A stretch of 64,000 bases of DNA. Source: Actinospica acidithermotolerans. GTDB lineage: Bacteria > Actinomycetota > Actinomycetes > Streptomycetales > Catenulisporaceae. Of the stretch, positions 8,122-17,580 are shown in pieces; the first letter of the stretch is position 1; each line of letters starts with the position of its first letter. The notes below the pieces were generated by a model, which was not told the DNA's origin, did no database searches, and saw only the letters and a program-made list of their open reading frames with translations. The stretch spans positions 1 through 64,000 of the forward strand of contig NZ_JAGSOH010000011.1 in NCBI RefSeq assembly GCF_018139625.1, written 5' to 3'. A program made the translations under genes and the position numbers.

Positions 8122-8415
8122 GTGGAGTTACGCGAACTGCGGTATTTCGTCGCGGTCGCCGAGGAACTGCACTTCGGCAAGGCCGCCGAGCGGCTGGGAA
8201 TCGCCCAGCCGCCGGTCTCGCGCGCCATCGCCCGGCTTGAGCGGCAGTTCGGCGTCGCGCTGTTCGAGCGCACCAGCCGGAAGGTCACGCTCACCGAGGC
8301 CGGGGCCGTCCTGCTCGCCGAGGCACGCACGATCCTCAGCACGGTCGCCGCAGCCGAACGGCGTACGCGGGAGGCCGCGGACAAGCGCCCCCGGCTCGTG
8401 CTCGCCGTGAAGTGA
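8122..8415 (+). pseudogene. LysR family regulator, DNA-binding domain only
   Basis: From the GTG at 8122 the sequence [20 protein letters not shown] through [15 protein letters not shown] is a complete LysR winged helix-turn-helix. After about 95 residues it stops at 8415, exactly where an IS4 transposase fragment begins on the other strand. The effector-binding domain (about 200 residues) is missing, so this is a truncated gene, though a free DNA-binding domain could still be made. Confidence 0.85.
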
Positions 8416-8659
8416 GGCCGACGCACAGCTTGTCCCACACCTGCGTATAGCCCAGATCCGCGAACAACGCGGCGGCCAGGAGCAGATAGACCACCACCCG
8501 CGCGGGCAGCACCCGCACCCGCGACTGCACCCTCCCGGTACTTTCGAGCACGTCATCGACCATCTCGAACGGAACGAGACGAGTCAGCTCACCGAGATGC
8601 CCGGGCGCGAACGCCCCGCCCGCTACCCGAATCGAACGCGATGTGGAAACCTGGTCCAA
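8416..8659 (-). pseudogene. IS4-family transposase N-terminal fragment
   Basis: Reading leftward, GHLGELTRLVPFEMVDDVLE, then SRVRVLPARVVVYLLLAAAL and FADLGYTQVWDKLCVGL are the conserved N-terminal domain of actinobacterial IS4-family transposases. The catalytic DDE part is absent; the fragment ends at the LysR stump at 8415. It may extend a little rightward of the ATG at 8659. Confidence 0.75.
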
Positions 8660-8765
8660 CAGCGGAGCCCCTGTTCCGAGGATGTCTTGGAGTGACAGCC
8701 CTCTTCTACAGGAGCTCCGCTGCCTTGCCTACCGACAGGCCTAGACACGCACCCACCACGCCTAA

Positions 8766-9281
8766 CTGAACGGCGTTGGGCCTAGAAGCCCGGTCGATAG
8801 AGCGCGCCCCGGCTCGAAGCACCACCTGATCGTGGAGGGCTGGGCCATCCCGCTGGCAGCCAGCCTCACTGGCGGCAACCGGCACGACAGCACTCAGCTG
8901 TTCCCGCTGATCGACGCGATACCCAGGGTCCGCACTGGCGGCCGCGGTCGCCCTCGCAGCAGGCCGAAGACCCTGTACGCCGACCGCGGCTACGACTACC
9001 CCGTCTTCCGTCGCAGGCTGTGGCGCCGCGGTATCCAGCCGAAGATCGCCAAGCGCGGCGCCCCGCACGGCTCCGGCCTGGGCAAGGTCCGCGTCGTCGA
9101 GCGCACCTTCGCTTGGCTGCACGGCATGCGCCGTCTCCGGGTCCGCTACGAACGCCGGGCCGACATCCACGAAGCCTTCCTCAAGCTCGGTGTATGCGTC
9201 ATCGCACTACGACACGTGATCCGTCTGTGTTGGACACTCGACCCGCGGCTTTCCGAACACCTCGATCTCCGTTGGCTTTGA
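8766..9281 (+). pseudogene. IS5-type transposase C-terminal fragment (copy 2)
   Basis: An open frame from 8766 reads SPVDRARPGSKHHLIVEGW, then NRHDSTQLFPLIDAIPRV, YADRGYDYPVFRRRL and VVERTFAWLHGMRRL. It has the DDE-type Asp/Glu regions but no N-terminus. One residue is missing relative to copy 1 (GKVRVVE against GKVRYVVE). It is the inverted partner of the fragment at 5319-5675. Its terminus differs (VIRLCWTLDPRLSEH), showing that the IS end has been lost or that it reads into flanking DNA. Confidence 0.85.
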
Positions 9282-9363
9282 CGACTGGTCCGTCGACCCA
9301 GCCGGCCGTGACCGCGTGCCGGGTTCGGCGGGCACGGCCACGGCCGGCGGGTGAGACGTCCGT

Positions 9364-12300
9364 TTACACGGGCGGGGTGCCGGCGATGCTGAACAGGTCC
9401 TGGGTGGTCCAGTTGCCGCCGATGCCGGGCAGGAAGGTTTCCTGAAGTTCGTCGGTCCCTTCGTCGACCGTGTAGAGGCTGGTCCAGGTCAAGCCGCCGT
9501 TGGCCGCGTAGTGGACGAGCGGGGACACGGTCTGGCTGGCCGCCGGGGTGCCGTAGTTGGTCGACAGGTTCTGGAATCTCCAGGCGCCGCCGATGGCCGG
9601 CAGGTAGGCCTCGTCCACACCGCCGGTGGACTTGTCGAGGTAGTAGACGCTGGTGTAGCCGGTGTGGTAGAGCGCGGCTGGCGCCGTGGGGTTGCCTGTG
9701 GCCCAATCCTGGTCCGCAGCCGGGACGTGGTAGTTGGCTGTCAGGTCCTGGGTGGTCCAGTTATCGCCGATGGCCGGCAGGAAGGTCTCCCGCACGTCGC
9801 CGCTGCCGCTGTCGACTGTGAAGACGCTGGTGTAACCGTCGTGGAAGACGGCCGTCGGCGTGGTGACCGTGGGCGGGATGTGAAGGTTCGCCGACAGGTC
9901 CTGAGTGATCCACTTGCCGCCCATCGCCGACAGGTACGTCTCCTGCAGGTCACCATTCGCGTCGATGGTATAGACGCTGGTGTAGCCGTCATGGAAGATC
10001 GCGACCGGGGATGACCCCGGCAGGACTTTCGGGGTGCCGGAAGCAAGCGACAGGCTCTGGGTGTGCCACGCGTCGCCGGGGAAGCCGGCTGCGGGCAGAT
10101 AAGTCTCCTGCAGTTCGCCGTCCGCGTCCACGGTGTAGACACTGGCGTACCCGTCGTGGAACAAGCTGGACGGGGACGTGTCCGCCATGACCACCGGGGT
10201 CCCGGCGTCCTTAGTCAGGTCCTGGCTGAGCCAGGTGTCACCGAGGGCCCGCAGATACGTCTCCTGCAAGTCGCCGCTGCCGTCATCGACCGTGTAGACG
10301 CTGTCGAACCCGTCGTGGAACAGCGCCGAGGGCGCGGAACCGCCCGCCACGCCGGGGGACTTGGTCTGCGACGTCAGGTCCTGGGTAGCCCACTTCGCGC
10401 CCATGGCCGGCAGGTAGGTCTCCCACAAGTCGTTGATGCCGTCGACGGTGTAGGCACTGGTGTAGCCGTCGTGGTCCACCGTCCAACTCGACTGGGACGA
10501 TTGCTGGACGGCGACGGTCGCGGTGCCGTACTTGGCTGACAGATCCTGGGTGACCCACGCATTACCGGGGAACCCGGTGTTGGGCAGGTAGGTCTCCTGC
10601 AGGTCGTTGTTCAGCTCGTTGATCGTGTAGACGCTGGTCCAGTCGAGGTTGCCGCCGGCGTCCGGGTGCAACAGCACGATGGGGGTCTGATCGGTGGCCG
10701 GGGTGCCGTAGCCGGCCGAGAGGCTCTGGGTCTTCCATGGGTTGCCGATGGAGTCCAGGTAAGTCTCCTGCAACTGGTCGCTGCCCTGGTCGACGGTGTA
10801 GACGCTGGTGAAGTTCATGTGGACCAGGGCCACCGGCGCCGTTCCCGGCGCTACCGCCGGCGTCGCGTATGTCGCCGACAGGTCCTGGGTGACCCAGGGG
10901 TCACCGGGGAAGCTGGCGTTCGGCAGGTAAGTCTCGTCGAGGTGCCGATTCGACTGATCGACGGTGTACACACTGGTGAATCCGCAGGCCGCGGTCGCCC
11001 CGGACGCCCCTGCGGAGTGCATCACCGCGGTCGGCGTGGTGTCGGTCTTCGGGGTGCCGAAGTTGGCCGACAGGTCCTGGGAGCGCCAAGGATCGCCGAT
11101 GGCCTGCAGGTACGTCTCTTGCAGATCATGATTGGCCGCGTCGACGGTGTAAATGCTCGAGAAGCCGCAGTGCACGATCGCCACCGGGGAGGTTCCTGGC
11201 TGGACCTGCGGAATGCCGTAGTTCACCGACAGATCCTGTGTCGTCCAGTCGTCTCCGAGGACCGGCAGGTAGGTTTCCTGCAGATCACCATTGCGGTCCA
11301 CCGTGTATACGCTGGTGAAGCCGCACGTCGACGCCGACCCGGTCGCTCCGGCGGAATGCACGAGCGCGGTCGGAGTCTCATCGGTCGGCGGGGTGCCGTA
11401 GGCCGAGAGGTCTTGCGTCGTCCAGTTGCCCCCGATGGCCGGCAGGTATGTCTCCTGCAGATCGCCGTTGGCGGCATCGACCGTGTAGACGCTGGTGTAG
11501 CCGCAATGCACGATCGAAACCGGCGCGGTACCCGGCATCACCGCCGGGGTCCCGGACTCGGCCGACAAGTCCTGGGTGCTCCAGTCGGCGCCCATATCGG
11601 TCAGGTAGCTCTCCCGTAAATGGCCGTTGGCCGAGTCCACCGTGTAAACGCTGGAGAAGCCACTGGCTGCCGCACCGGTTGCTCCCGCGGCATGGACCAC
11701 CGCGGGCCCGGCGGCATTCGGCGTCACCCCCGCGGCGGAGCCCGCACCGCCGGAATCGCCGGTGTACCCGGCCGAAACGATGTTGGCCTGGACCGAGGCG
11801 TCGGCCGCGTCGGAGGGGTAGCCCGCGGTCATGACGCCCTCGAAGAACGAGCCGACGGCCCAGTTGCTGTTGTCACCGCCGGTGCCCAGGACGATCGCGC
11901 CTTCCTGCTGCATCGGCTTGTAGCCGCCACCCGAAGGAGCAGGGTCCGGCAGGCCCCCGTCCCACCACGTACTCAGGCCCCCTGATTGCGCGTTCCCGCC
12001 TCTGAGCGAGTAGGTGGTCTGCCCGTCGTTCTTCAGCATCGCGGTGACGAAGTCGTCGCCGATCAGGCCGGTGTTGGCCGTGTTCGACCCGTTCCCGCCC
12101 TGGAACAGGCCGTTCTCCAGATCGGCCTCGACCCAGGGGCCGCCACCGGTGCACGGCGGGAAATAGCATGTGGTGCTGAAGTTGACCGCGTCCATGTGCC
12201 CGTTGCCGGTGTCGCGCGTGTTGGTCTCGGCGTTGCCGAAGTCGAAGCAGCAGCCGTCGTTGACGTGCGTGCCGCTGGCCACCATGTACATGCCCTCGGG

Positions 12301-13569
12301 TTCACCGTTTGTTGCGATGCCGGTCGTGTTGTTGTCCCGATAACCGATCTGCCCGGTGAAGTCGATGCCGTAAGCCTTGTGGCCGTTCACGGTGACGGGC
12401 AGGGCTGTGGCGCTGGCGGGGCCATCCGCCCCGGCGGCCCCGCCGGCCCCCTCGACCGTGAGGTCGTTCTCCTGGGGCGATTGGTCGTAGACCCGGGTGA
12501 TCGTGCAGGTGGTGCCGTTGCAGAAGTTGTCTTGCTGCGAGGCGTCGACGTAGCCGCCTATCGCCAACAGACCGATGTCGGCCGCCGCGTTGTCCGAGGC
12601 GCGCTGCACCTGGTAGAGCGGGCCGCCGTAGTAGGAGAACAGCGCGCGGACCGTGCTGTACGAAGCCGTGCAGGGGGCGCCATCGTTGTCGTACACGTCG
12701 CAGGGCAGCGGCCCCGCCGCGGGGAGGTTGGAATCATACGTGACCACCCTGCCGGGGAGGAGCTCCTCCATCTCGATCCACTCTTCGCCGATCGCACTGA
12801 CGGTGTTGGCGAACGTGGGCCCGAACCATGTTCCGAACCTCGGCGATACATAGTTGTACAGCCAACGCCCGAAGTTCCCTATGTACGTCGGGAGGCTCGT
12901 CTTGAAGAACGGGCTGCCGTACTTCTCCCAGAGATAGCCGGAGAGAGCGCCAGCCGACGTCTTGATGAGAATATCGGTCCAAGCCGTCGAGGTCCCGAGG
13001 TCGTTATCCCAATAGTGCTGCCAGACCGACTGGAAGAAGCCCCCTGTCGCACCGCCGATCGGAGTGCAGACGAGCGGGATCACGGCGGACCCGACCCCGG
13101 TAACCGTCAGGCCCGTGATACATGCGCCCCTGGCCGCGAACCAGGCCGCGGTGGAAAGCACCACCCCGAGTGTCTCTTGCCACGTGGTCTGGTTCGTCTG
13201 AACATCTGGGCCCGTCACGGTGAGGTTCACGCCGGAGCCGTCGGAGGTCATGCTCGCCGACAAGTCGGTCTCCACCCAGCCCGACGTCACGGCGCCAGTG
13301 CCACCGTACTCCTCGACCTCTCGTTTGACCTGATCGCTCAGGCTGACGTGCTCCCTGGCGTCCTCCGTGTTGACCTGACTCACGGCCTCCTGCAAGGAGG
13401 ACGCGTCGATGCCGATGTCCGACGCGCTCAGGGTGAGCGTGAAACTTGCGTCGGCCGCCCGCGCAGGTGGCACTGTGATGAGCCCCGTCACGAGCAGCAG
13501 TGCTGCCAGGATCGCGACCGGGCGATGATAGCTCCCGAAGGGCCGTCTTATCCCTCGGTTTATTCGCAC
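9364..13569 (-). CDS. Secreted GH54 alpha-L-arabinofuranosidase with 14 C-terminal repeats
   Basis: A 1401-residue exported protein. The GTG at 13569 follows GGAG at a 7-nt spacing. A signal peptide occupies residues 1-37 (basic start, AILAALLLVTG core, ARA cleavage). Residues 38-285 are an unassigned region with a Gly-rich hydrophobic stretch. Residues about 286-600 match the GH54 catalytic domain: LPCDVYDNDGAPC start, SASD-type VRALFSYYGGPLYQVQRAS, the vicinal disulfide motif DGCCFDFGNAE, ADLENGLF (the usual nucleophile Glu) and GYPSDA (the usual acid/base Asp). Instead of the CBM42 domain normal in fungal AbfB, about 14 repeats of roughly 55 residues follow to the C-terminus. It should release arabinose from arabinoxylan or arabinan outside the cell. 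The domain match is from recalled motifs. Confidence 0.85.
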   Translation of the reverse strand: MRINRGIRRPFGSYHRPVAILAALLLVTGLITVPPARAADASFTLTLSASDIGIDASSLQEAVSQVNTEDAREHVSLSDQVKREVEEYGGTGAVTSGWVETDLSASMTSDGSGVNLTVTGPDVQTNQTTWQETLGVVLSTAAWFAARGACITGLTVTGVGSAVIPLVCTPIGGATGGFFQSVWQHYWDNDLGTSTAWTDILIKTSAGALSGYLWEKYGSPFFKTSLPTYIGNFGRWLYNYVSPRFGTWFGPTFANTVSAIGEEWIEMEELLPGRVVTYDSNLPAAGPLPCDVYDNDGAPCTASYSTVRALFSYYGGPLYQVQRASDNAAADIGLLAIGGYVDASQQDNFCNGTTCTITRVYDQSPQENDLTVEGAGGAAGADGPASATALPVTVNGHKAYGIDFTGQIGYRDNNTTGIATNGEPEGMYMVASGTHVNDGCCFDFGNAETNTRDTGNGHMDAVNFSTTCYFPPCTGGGPWVEADLENGLFQGGNGSNTANTGLIGDDFVTAMLKNDGQTTYSLRGGNAQSGGLSTWWDGGLPDPAPSGGGYKPMQQEGAIVLGTGGDNSNWAVGSFFEGVMTAGYPSDAADASVQANIVSAGYTGDSGGAGSAAGVTPNAAGPAVVHAAGATGAAASGFSSVYTVDSANGHLRESYLTDMGADWSTQDLSAESGTPAVMPGTAPVSIVHCGYTSVYTVDAANGDLQETYLPAIGGNWTTQDLSAYGTPPTDETPTALVHSAGATGSASTCGFTSVYTVDRNGDLQETYLPVLGDDWTTQDLSVNYGIPQVQPGTSPVAIVHCGFSSIYTVDAANHDLQETYLQAIGDPWRSQDLSANFGTPKTDTTPTAVMHSAGASGATAACGFTSVYTVDQSNRHLDETYLPNASFPGDPWVTQDLSATYATPAVAPGTAPVALVHMNFTSVYTVDQGSDQLQETYLDSIGNPWKTQSLSAGYGTPATDQTPIVLLHPDAGGNLDWTSVYTINELNNDLQETYLPNTGFPGNAWVTQDLSAKYGTATVAVQQSSQSSWTVDHDGYTSAYTVDGINDLWETYLPAMGAKWATQDLTSQTKSPGVAGGSAPSALFHDGFDSVYTVDDGSGDLQETYLRALGDTWLSQDLTKDAGTPVVMADTSPSSLFHDGYASVYTVDADGELQETYLPAAGFPGDAWHTQSLSLASGTPKVLPGSSPVAIFHDGYTSVYTIDANGDLQETYLSAMGGKWITQDLSANLHIPPTVTTPTAVFHDGYTSVFTVDSGSGDVRETFLPAIGDNWTTQDLTANYHVPAADQDWATGNPTAPAALYHTGYTSVYYLDKSTGGVDEAYLPAIGGAWRFQNLSTNYGTPAASQTVSPLVHYAANGGLTWTSLYTVDEGTDELQETFLPGIGGNWTTQDLFSIAGTPPV
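9370..11690 (-). repeat. Fourteen tandem propeller-like protein repeats
   Basis: Inside the GH54 gene, a unit of about 55 codons repeats 14 times. Each has a YTSVYTVD-like strand, a GDLQETYLP-like strand, W-T-QDLS, and a SPVAIVHDG-like strand. Four short beta strands per unit suggest propeller blades; 14 would make two seven-bladed rings. Some units carry a Cys before FTS (units 2-5) or a FPGD insertion (units 5, 7, 10). The DNA repeats are diverged rather than identical, arguing against assembly error. Confidence 0.85.
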
Positions 13570-14010
13570 CGCGATTCTCCATTCTCCTGTGATTAACAAA
13601 GGGGCTAGGCCGATTTGCAGCCCGCAGGGTGGTCGGCGGCCGCGATACGCCGAATTAGCCGCCGTACTTCCTGTCGGTCGATCGACCGCGCTGTGGAGCG
13701 TTTTGCCGACCATCGCTGGACGCTGCGCTACGCGAACGGGCACATCAGGGCCCGTGGAGCGGAGCATGTGGATCGAGTCAGGGCTCAAGAGCCTGTCGGC
13801 TCTCGATCCGCCCGCGCTGCCGGCTCGCCGCGGTCGGCACGAGCTGTCAGAGAGGCCGCGAGGAAGATCTGCGGCATACTCGCAGTGGTGCGGCAGAGGC
13901 ATAGCAGGGCTTTTGTTTTGTCGGGCAAACCACACCGGACACGGAGCCGCCGCCGCTCCGAGGAGAAGGAAGGCGGCGGGCGCGGGGTCCGGGTCTGCTG
14001 GTTCTGGGCG
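13570..14010. other. Intergenic region upstream of GH54 gene, with a 14-bp palindrome
   Basis: No credible gene. It should carry the GH54 promoter (minus strand) and the end of the aldehyde dehydrogenase transcript. A perfect palindrome CGGTCGATCGACCG lies at 13675-13688, about 110 bp upstream of the GH54 start, and could bind a sugar-responsive repressor; nothing else supports that. Confidence 0.4.
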
Positions 14011-15492
14011 CTATTCGGCGATGGGGTAGCGGGGGGTCTGCGGGCCTTCGATGGTGATCCACTGGATCTCGGTGAACTCGGTGAGTCCGGCGCGGCCTCC
14101 CGAGCGGCCGTAGCCGCTGTTCTTCACGCCGCCGAACGGGGCCTGGGGCTCGTCGTCGAGGGTGACCCCGTTGACATGGCACATCCCTGTGTTGATGCGC
14201 TTGGCCAGATCGAGGGCGAGGGCGACATCGCGGCTGAAGACCGCCGAGGTGAGGCCGTAGTCGTTGTCGTTGGCCACACGCAGGGCCTCCTCCGGCCCGT
14301 CCACGGGCACGATGGTGACCATGGGACCGAACGATTCCTCACGGTAGACGCGCATTTCCGCCGTGACGTCGGCGAGCACGGTCGGGACGAAGCACGGACC
14401 GTCGGCCGTGCCACCGGCCAGAACTCGCGCCCCATGCGTGCGGGCATCCTCGGTCAGTTCGGTGAGCCGTTGCAGAGACGCGGTGTTGACCACGGGGCCG
14501 ATGACGGTGCCGGGCTCACGCGGGTCACCGTAGGCGATGCCGGTGGCGACCTTCGCGAGGCGCTGTGCGAACTCCTCGGCGATGGCCCGGTCCACCACCA
14601 CCCGCTCCGTCGACAGGCAGCCCTGGCCGGAGTTGGCGAAAGCTCCGAAGGCCACGGCGCTGACGGCGTGCTCAAGGTCGGCGTCGGCCAGTATGATCAC
14701 GGGAGCCTTTCCACCGAGTTCGAGCACGGCCTGCTTCATGTGCGCGGCGGACTTCTCCCCGATCATCCGTCCGATCCGGGTCGAGCCGGTGAAGTGCACC
14801 CGCCGCACCGCGGGGTGGGCAATCAGCGCGTCCACGACCTCGGGAGCGTTCCGCGGCGCGTTGGTCACCAGGTTGAACACGCCCTCGGGCAGCCCGGCCT
14901 CGGCGAAGCACTCGGCCACGAGGCCGTGGGTGCGCGGTGTCTGCTCAGATGCCTTCACCACGACGGTGTTGCCCAGCGCGAGGGCGGCCGGGACCGAACT
15001 GCCGACCAGGAGCGCGGGAGCGTTCCACGGGACGATGCTCGCGACCACGCCGACCGGCCGGCGGATCGCCAGCGAGGTCCGGCCCGGGTTGTCGGACGGG
15101 ATCACCTCGCCGGTCAGTCCCTCGTAGACCGCGGTGGCGGCGTACCGCAGTTTCCCCGCGAGCGAGCGCGCGTTGTACGCGCCCCACGCCGCGGGGCCGC
15201 CCATCTCTGCCGTAGTCCACTCAGCCAGTTCCCCGGCCCTGGCCTCCAGCGCGGCCGCAGCGGCGAGCAGGTACCGGCTGCGCTCGGCCGGCAGCAGCGC
15301 CGACCACTTCTGGAAGGCGGCGTCGGCGGCGTCCACCGCGCGCACGACGTCGGCCGGCGCGGCGGCGGCGGCCGTTGAGGCGACCGCGCCGGTGAAGGGA
15401 TCCCGAACCTCGTAGGTCGCGCCGCCCTCGGCCGACTGCCACTGGCCGGCGATCAGCAGGCGCTGTTCATGGGTGTGTGTCTGGGTGCTCAT
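14011..15492 (-). CDS. Aldehyde dehydrogenase (benzaldehyde/vanillin dehydrogenase-like)
   Basis: A 493-residue NAD(P)-dependent aldehyde dehydrogenase. The catalytic Glu lies in VLELGGKAPV, the catalytic Cys in NSGQGCLSTERV, and the nucleotide-binding segment is PWNAPALLVGSSVPAAL. It oxidises an aldehyde to the acid; the overall sequence looks like salicylaldehyde/vanillin-type enzymes. The ATG at 15492 follows GGAG at 8 nt; the longer in-frame start at 15537 is less likely. It lies 57 bp downstream of the flavodoxin-like gene in the same direction, so both are probably expressed from the divergent promoter near 16240 under the TetR at 16272. Confidence 0.9.
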   Translation of the reverse strand: MSTQTHTHEQRLLIAGQWQSAEGGATYEVRDPFTGAVASTAAAAAPADVVRAVDAADAAFQKWSALLPAERSRYLLAAAAALEARAGELAEWTTAEMGGPAAWGAYNARSLAGKLRYAATAVYEGLTGEVIPSDNPGRTSLAIRRPVGVVASIVPWNAPALLVGSSVPAALALGNTVVVKASEQTPRTHGLVAECFAEAGLPEGVFNLVTNAPRNAPEVVDALIAHPAVRRVHFTGSTRIGRMIGEKSAAHMKQAVLELGGKAPVIILADADLEHAVSAVAFGAFANSGQGCLSTERVVVDRAIAEEFAQRLAKVATGIAYGDPREPGTVIGPVVNTASLQRLTELTEDARTHGARVLAGGTADGPCFVPTVLADVTAEMRVYREESFGPMVTIVPVDGPEEALRVANDNDYGLTSAVFSRDVALALDLAKRINTGMCHVNGVTLDDEPQAPFGGVKNSGYGRSGGRAGLTEFTEIQWITIEGPQTPRYPIAE

Positions 15493-15549
15493 TTCGTGTC
15501 TCCAGGCTTGTATGTGCCGCGCGGTCCGTGACGTCACACAAGACGTCGA

Positions 15550-16143
15550 TCAACCAGCGAGCGTGGCGCGGCCGGCCTGGTGGATGCGGGTGATCTCTGC
15601 GACGCGGGCGCCGAGGTGGCGTGCCGTGGTCAGGTCGGCCGCGTGCACGGCGTCCGGGCCCTGGTCGTTCCAGGTCTGGGCGCCCGCGCCCAGATAGAAG
15701 CCGAGGCGGTTGTCCTCGTGCTCGGTGCTGGTGGTGGTGTTCCACCCGGGGAGCAGGCCCAGGCTGATCCAGTGCATGCCGTGCTGTGCGGCGAGCATGG
15801 ACAGGTACTGCAGGGTGTGCAGCTTGTCGCCGCTCATCGATCCGGAGTTGGTGAACCCGGACGCGAGCTTGTCCTGCCACTGCCGGGTCATCCAGCGCTT
15901 CGAGGTCGCCTCGGCGAACGCGTGGAACGCCCCGGCCGCCGATCCCATGTAGGTCGGCGTTCCGAAGATGATCGCGTCGCTGTCGTCGAGGATCGTCCAC
16001 CTCTCGTCGGTCATGTCGGCCACGTCGACCAGGGTGGCGCGGGCTGCGGGCACCGACTCGATGCCGTCGCGGACGGCCTTGGCGATCTCGAGGGTGTGTC
16101 CGTACCCGGAGTAGTAGGCGATGGCTACGCGAATGTGGGGCAT
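15550..16143 (-). CDS. Flavodoxin family NAD(P)H:quinone reductase-like protein
   Basis: A 197-residue flavodoxin-fold protein. The FMN phosphate loop is YYSGYGHTLEIAK near residue 10, and GTPTYMGSAAG near 80 and FTNSGSMSGDK near 115 are typical of WrbA-like quinone reductases. It probably performs two-electron reduction of quinones. The ATG at 16143 has AAGGAG upstream. It is divergent from the TetR at 16272 and is followed by the aldehyde dehydrogenase, suggesting a stress response to electrophilic aldehydes or quinones. Confidence 0.85.
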   Translation of the reverse strand: MPHIRVAIAYYSGYGHTLEIAKAVRDGIESVPAARATLVDVADMTDERWTILDDSDAIIFGTPTYMGSAAGAFHAFAEATSKRWMTRQWQDKLASGFTNSGSMSGDKLHTLQYLSMLAAQHGMHWISLGLLPGWNTTTSTEHEDNRLGFYLGAGAQTWNDQGPDAVHAADLTTARHLGARVAEITRIHQAGRATLAG

Positions 16144-16200
16144 GTCGGGCTCCTTCGTCGTGCGGAATCGGCGGTCGGAACTGACGCGGACCGCTCGTTG

Positions 16201-16260
16201 TTGACGTTGATAACGCTATAGGCGTGACACTGTAGCTGTCAACGTCAACGGATCTCCGTT
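16201..16260. promoter_or_regulatory. Divergent promoter with inverted repeats
   Basis: On the minus strand, TTGACA (plus coordinates 16237-16242) and TATAGC (16215-16220) are 16 bp apart, a good sigma-70-type promoter for the flavodoxin gene. TTGACGTTGA at 16201-16210 is the exact reverse complement of 16239-16248, so the repeat straddles this promoter. A second repeat, AACGGA-TC-TCCGTT, lies at 16247-16260 just before the TetR start. These are likely TetR binding sites. Confidence 0.55.
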
Positions 16261-16271
16261 ATCATTGGCAC

Positions 16272-17057
16272 ATGAACCCAGAGGAACGACGCGGCGGGCC
16301 GGACCGGCAGCGTGAGCTCATTCTGAGCGCGGCGGTGAATCTGCTCGCCGAGGCCGGGCCGTCCGGCCTGTCCACCCGGGCGGTCGCGGCGGCAGCCGGA
16401 GTGCAGACGCCGACGCTGTACCGGCTCTTCGCGGACAAGGACGGACTGCTCGACGCCGTGGCCGACTTCGGCTTCGAGAGCTACCTGGCCGAAAAGCGCG
16501 CGTTCGAGACCAGCGACGACCCGATCGACGACCTGCGGCGCGGCTGGGACGTGCACGTCCAGTTCGGCTTGGCCAACCCCGCCATCTACACCCTGATGTA
16601 CGGGAACGCGCAGCCCGGGCGGCGACCCGCCGCGGCTGCGGAGAACCGCGCCATCATGCGCGCCATGCTCGAACGCGCCAACGCGCAAGGCCTGCTCCGC
16701 GTGCCCGTCGAGACGGCCACCGTGGCCATCGAGGCCTCGACGACCGGCTCGGTGCTGCTTCTCCTGGCCCTGCCCGAACAGGCGCGGCACGCCGGGCTGA
16801 TCCGGCCGCTGCGCGACATCGTGCTCGACGCCGTGACGGAGCGGACGGCATCGCGCGACGACCGCTCCCCCATCGCCGACCGCGCCCAGGCGCTGCTCGG
16901 GATCATCACCCCGGCCGGCGGCACCGACCCCGTGACCGACGCCGGATTCAGCGTCTTCGAAGCCGGCCTGCTGCGCGAATGGCTCGCCCGGCTCGAGGAG
17001 GCCGCCCAACGATCCGCCGGTGGCAGCGACCCGGCGCAGGGTGGCGGCGCTGAGTAG
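16272..17057 (+). CDS. TetR/AcrR family transcriptional regulator
   Basis: A 261-residue regulator with an N-terminal helix-turn-helix (LSTRAVAAAAGVQTPTLYRL, then FADKDGLL) and a long helical effector domain. The ATG at 16272 is preceded by the operator-like repeats at 16201-16260, and the gene is divergent from the flavodoxin and aldehyde dehydrogenase genes, its likely targets. The C-terminal tail (RSAGGSDPAQGGGAE) is low-complexity. Downstream lies degraded IS DNA. Confidence 0.88.
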   Translation: MNPEERRGGPDRQRELILSAAVNLLAEAGPSGLSTRAVAAAAGVQTPTLYRLFADKDGLLDAVADFGFESYLAEKRAFETSDDPIDDLRRGWDVHVQFGLANPAIYTLMYGNAQPGRRPAAAAENRAIMRAMLERANAQGLLRVPVETATVAIEASTTGSVLLLLALPEQARHAGLIRPLRDIVLDAVTERTASRDDRSPIADRAQALLGIITPAGGTDPVTDAGFSVFEAGLLREWLARLEEAAQRSAGGSDPAQGGGAE

Positions 17058-17189
17058 CCCGACACATGCCACTTGGCGCACTGCACGATGAAAGGCCACA
17101 GCGTCGTGATTCGAATACCCCTGAGCGATTGCATCCTGCCTGCCAGTGGCTTCTGCGGCTGAGTCTCCCGAACGGGTTCAACGCATGAT

Positions 17190-17580
17190 GCTCGGTGAAG
17201 CGGCCATCGAGGGCGGCGACCGGTCCGGATATGCGGATGCGAAACCGCCCCTTCGCGCGGCCGACGAGCACCACCGCATCGCGCTCCCCCGCGATCAACG
17301 CCTCCGGCATCGAGCGCCCCGAGGCACCGAGCAGATCTGTCAGCACGATCGAGATCTTGATCTGAGCGTCCTCCAGCATCTTCTTCAGGACGCTGAACCT
17401 GCCGCGTCCGCTCCCCCAGCAGACTCGCACAATGCCGCGTGAGATCACGCAACTGCCGAATCGGCTCCGGCGCCACTAACGACGCCTTGACCAGTCCGCA
17501 CTCGGCCAAGCGGCACAGCCACACTGCGTCCAGCACATCGGTCTCACGCCCGAGAAGACCCTTGACATGCGCCGGATGCT
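17190..17580 (-). pseudogene. IS110-family transposase remnant, frameshifted
   Basis: Reading leftward, HVKGLLGRETDVLDAVWLCR (the IS110 DEDD-domain Asp region), then PEPIRQLRDLTRH. After a frameshift near 17420 it continues as LKKMLEDAQIKISIVLTDLL and GASGRSMPEALIAG, and decays after RFTEHHAL. Both ends are missing. It abuts the GH29 remnant at about 17580. Confidence 0.8.

Noticed and set aside
9370-11690. Tandem DNA periodicity of about 165 bp, considered as satellite or CRISPR-like repeats
   Set aside because: The periodicity is codon-level repetition of a protein module in an open frame. Units are diverged and there are no short identical repeats with unique spacers.
11986-13596. A 536-codon plus-strand frame opposite the GH54 catalytic domain
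   Set aside because: No motifs or ribosome binding site, and the minus-strand protein has a signal peptide and a recognisable catalytic domain over the same bases.
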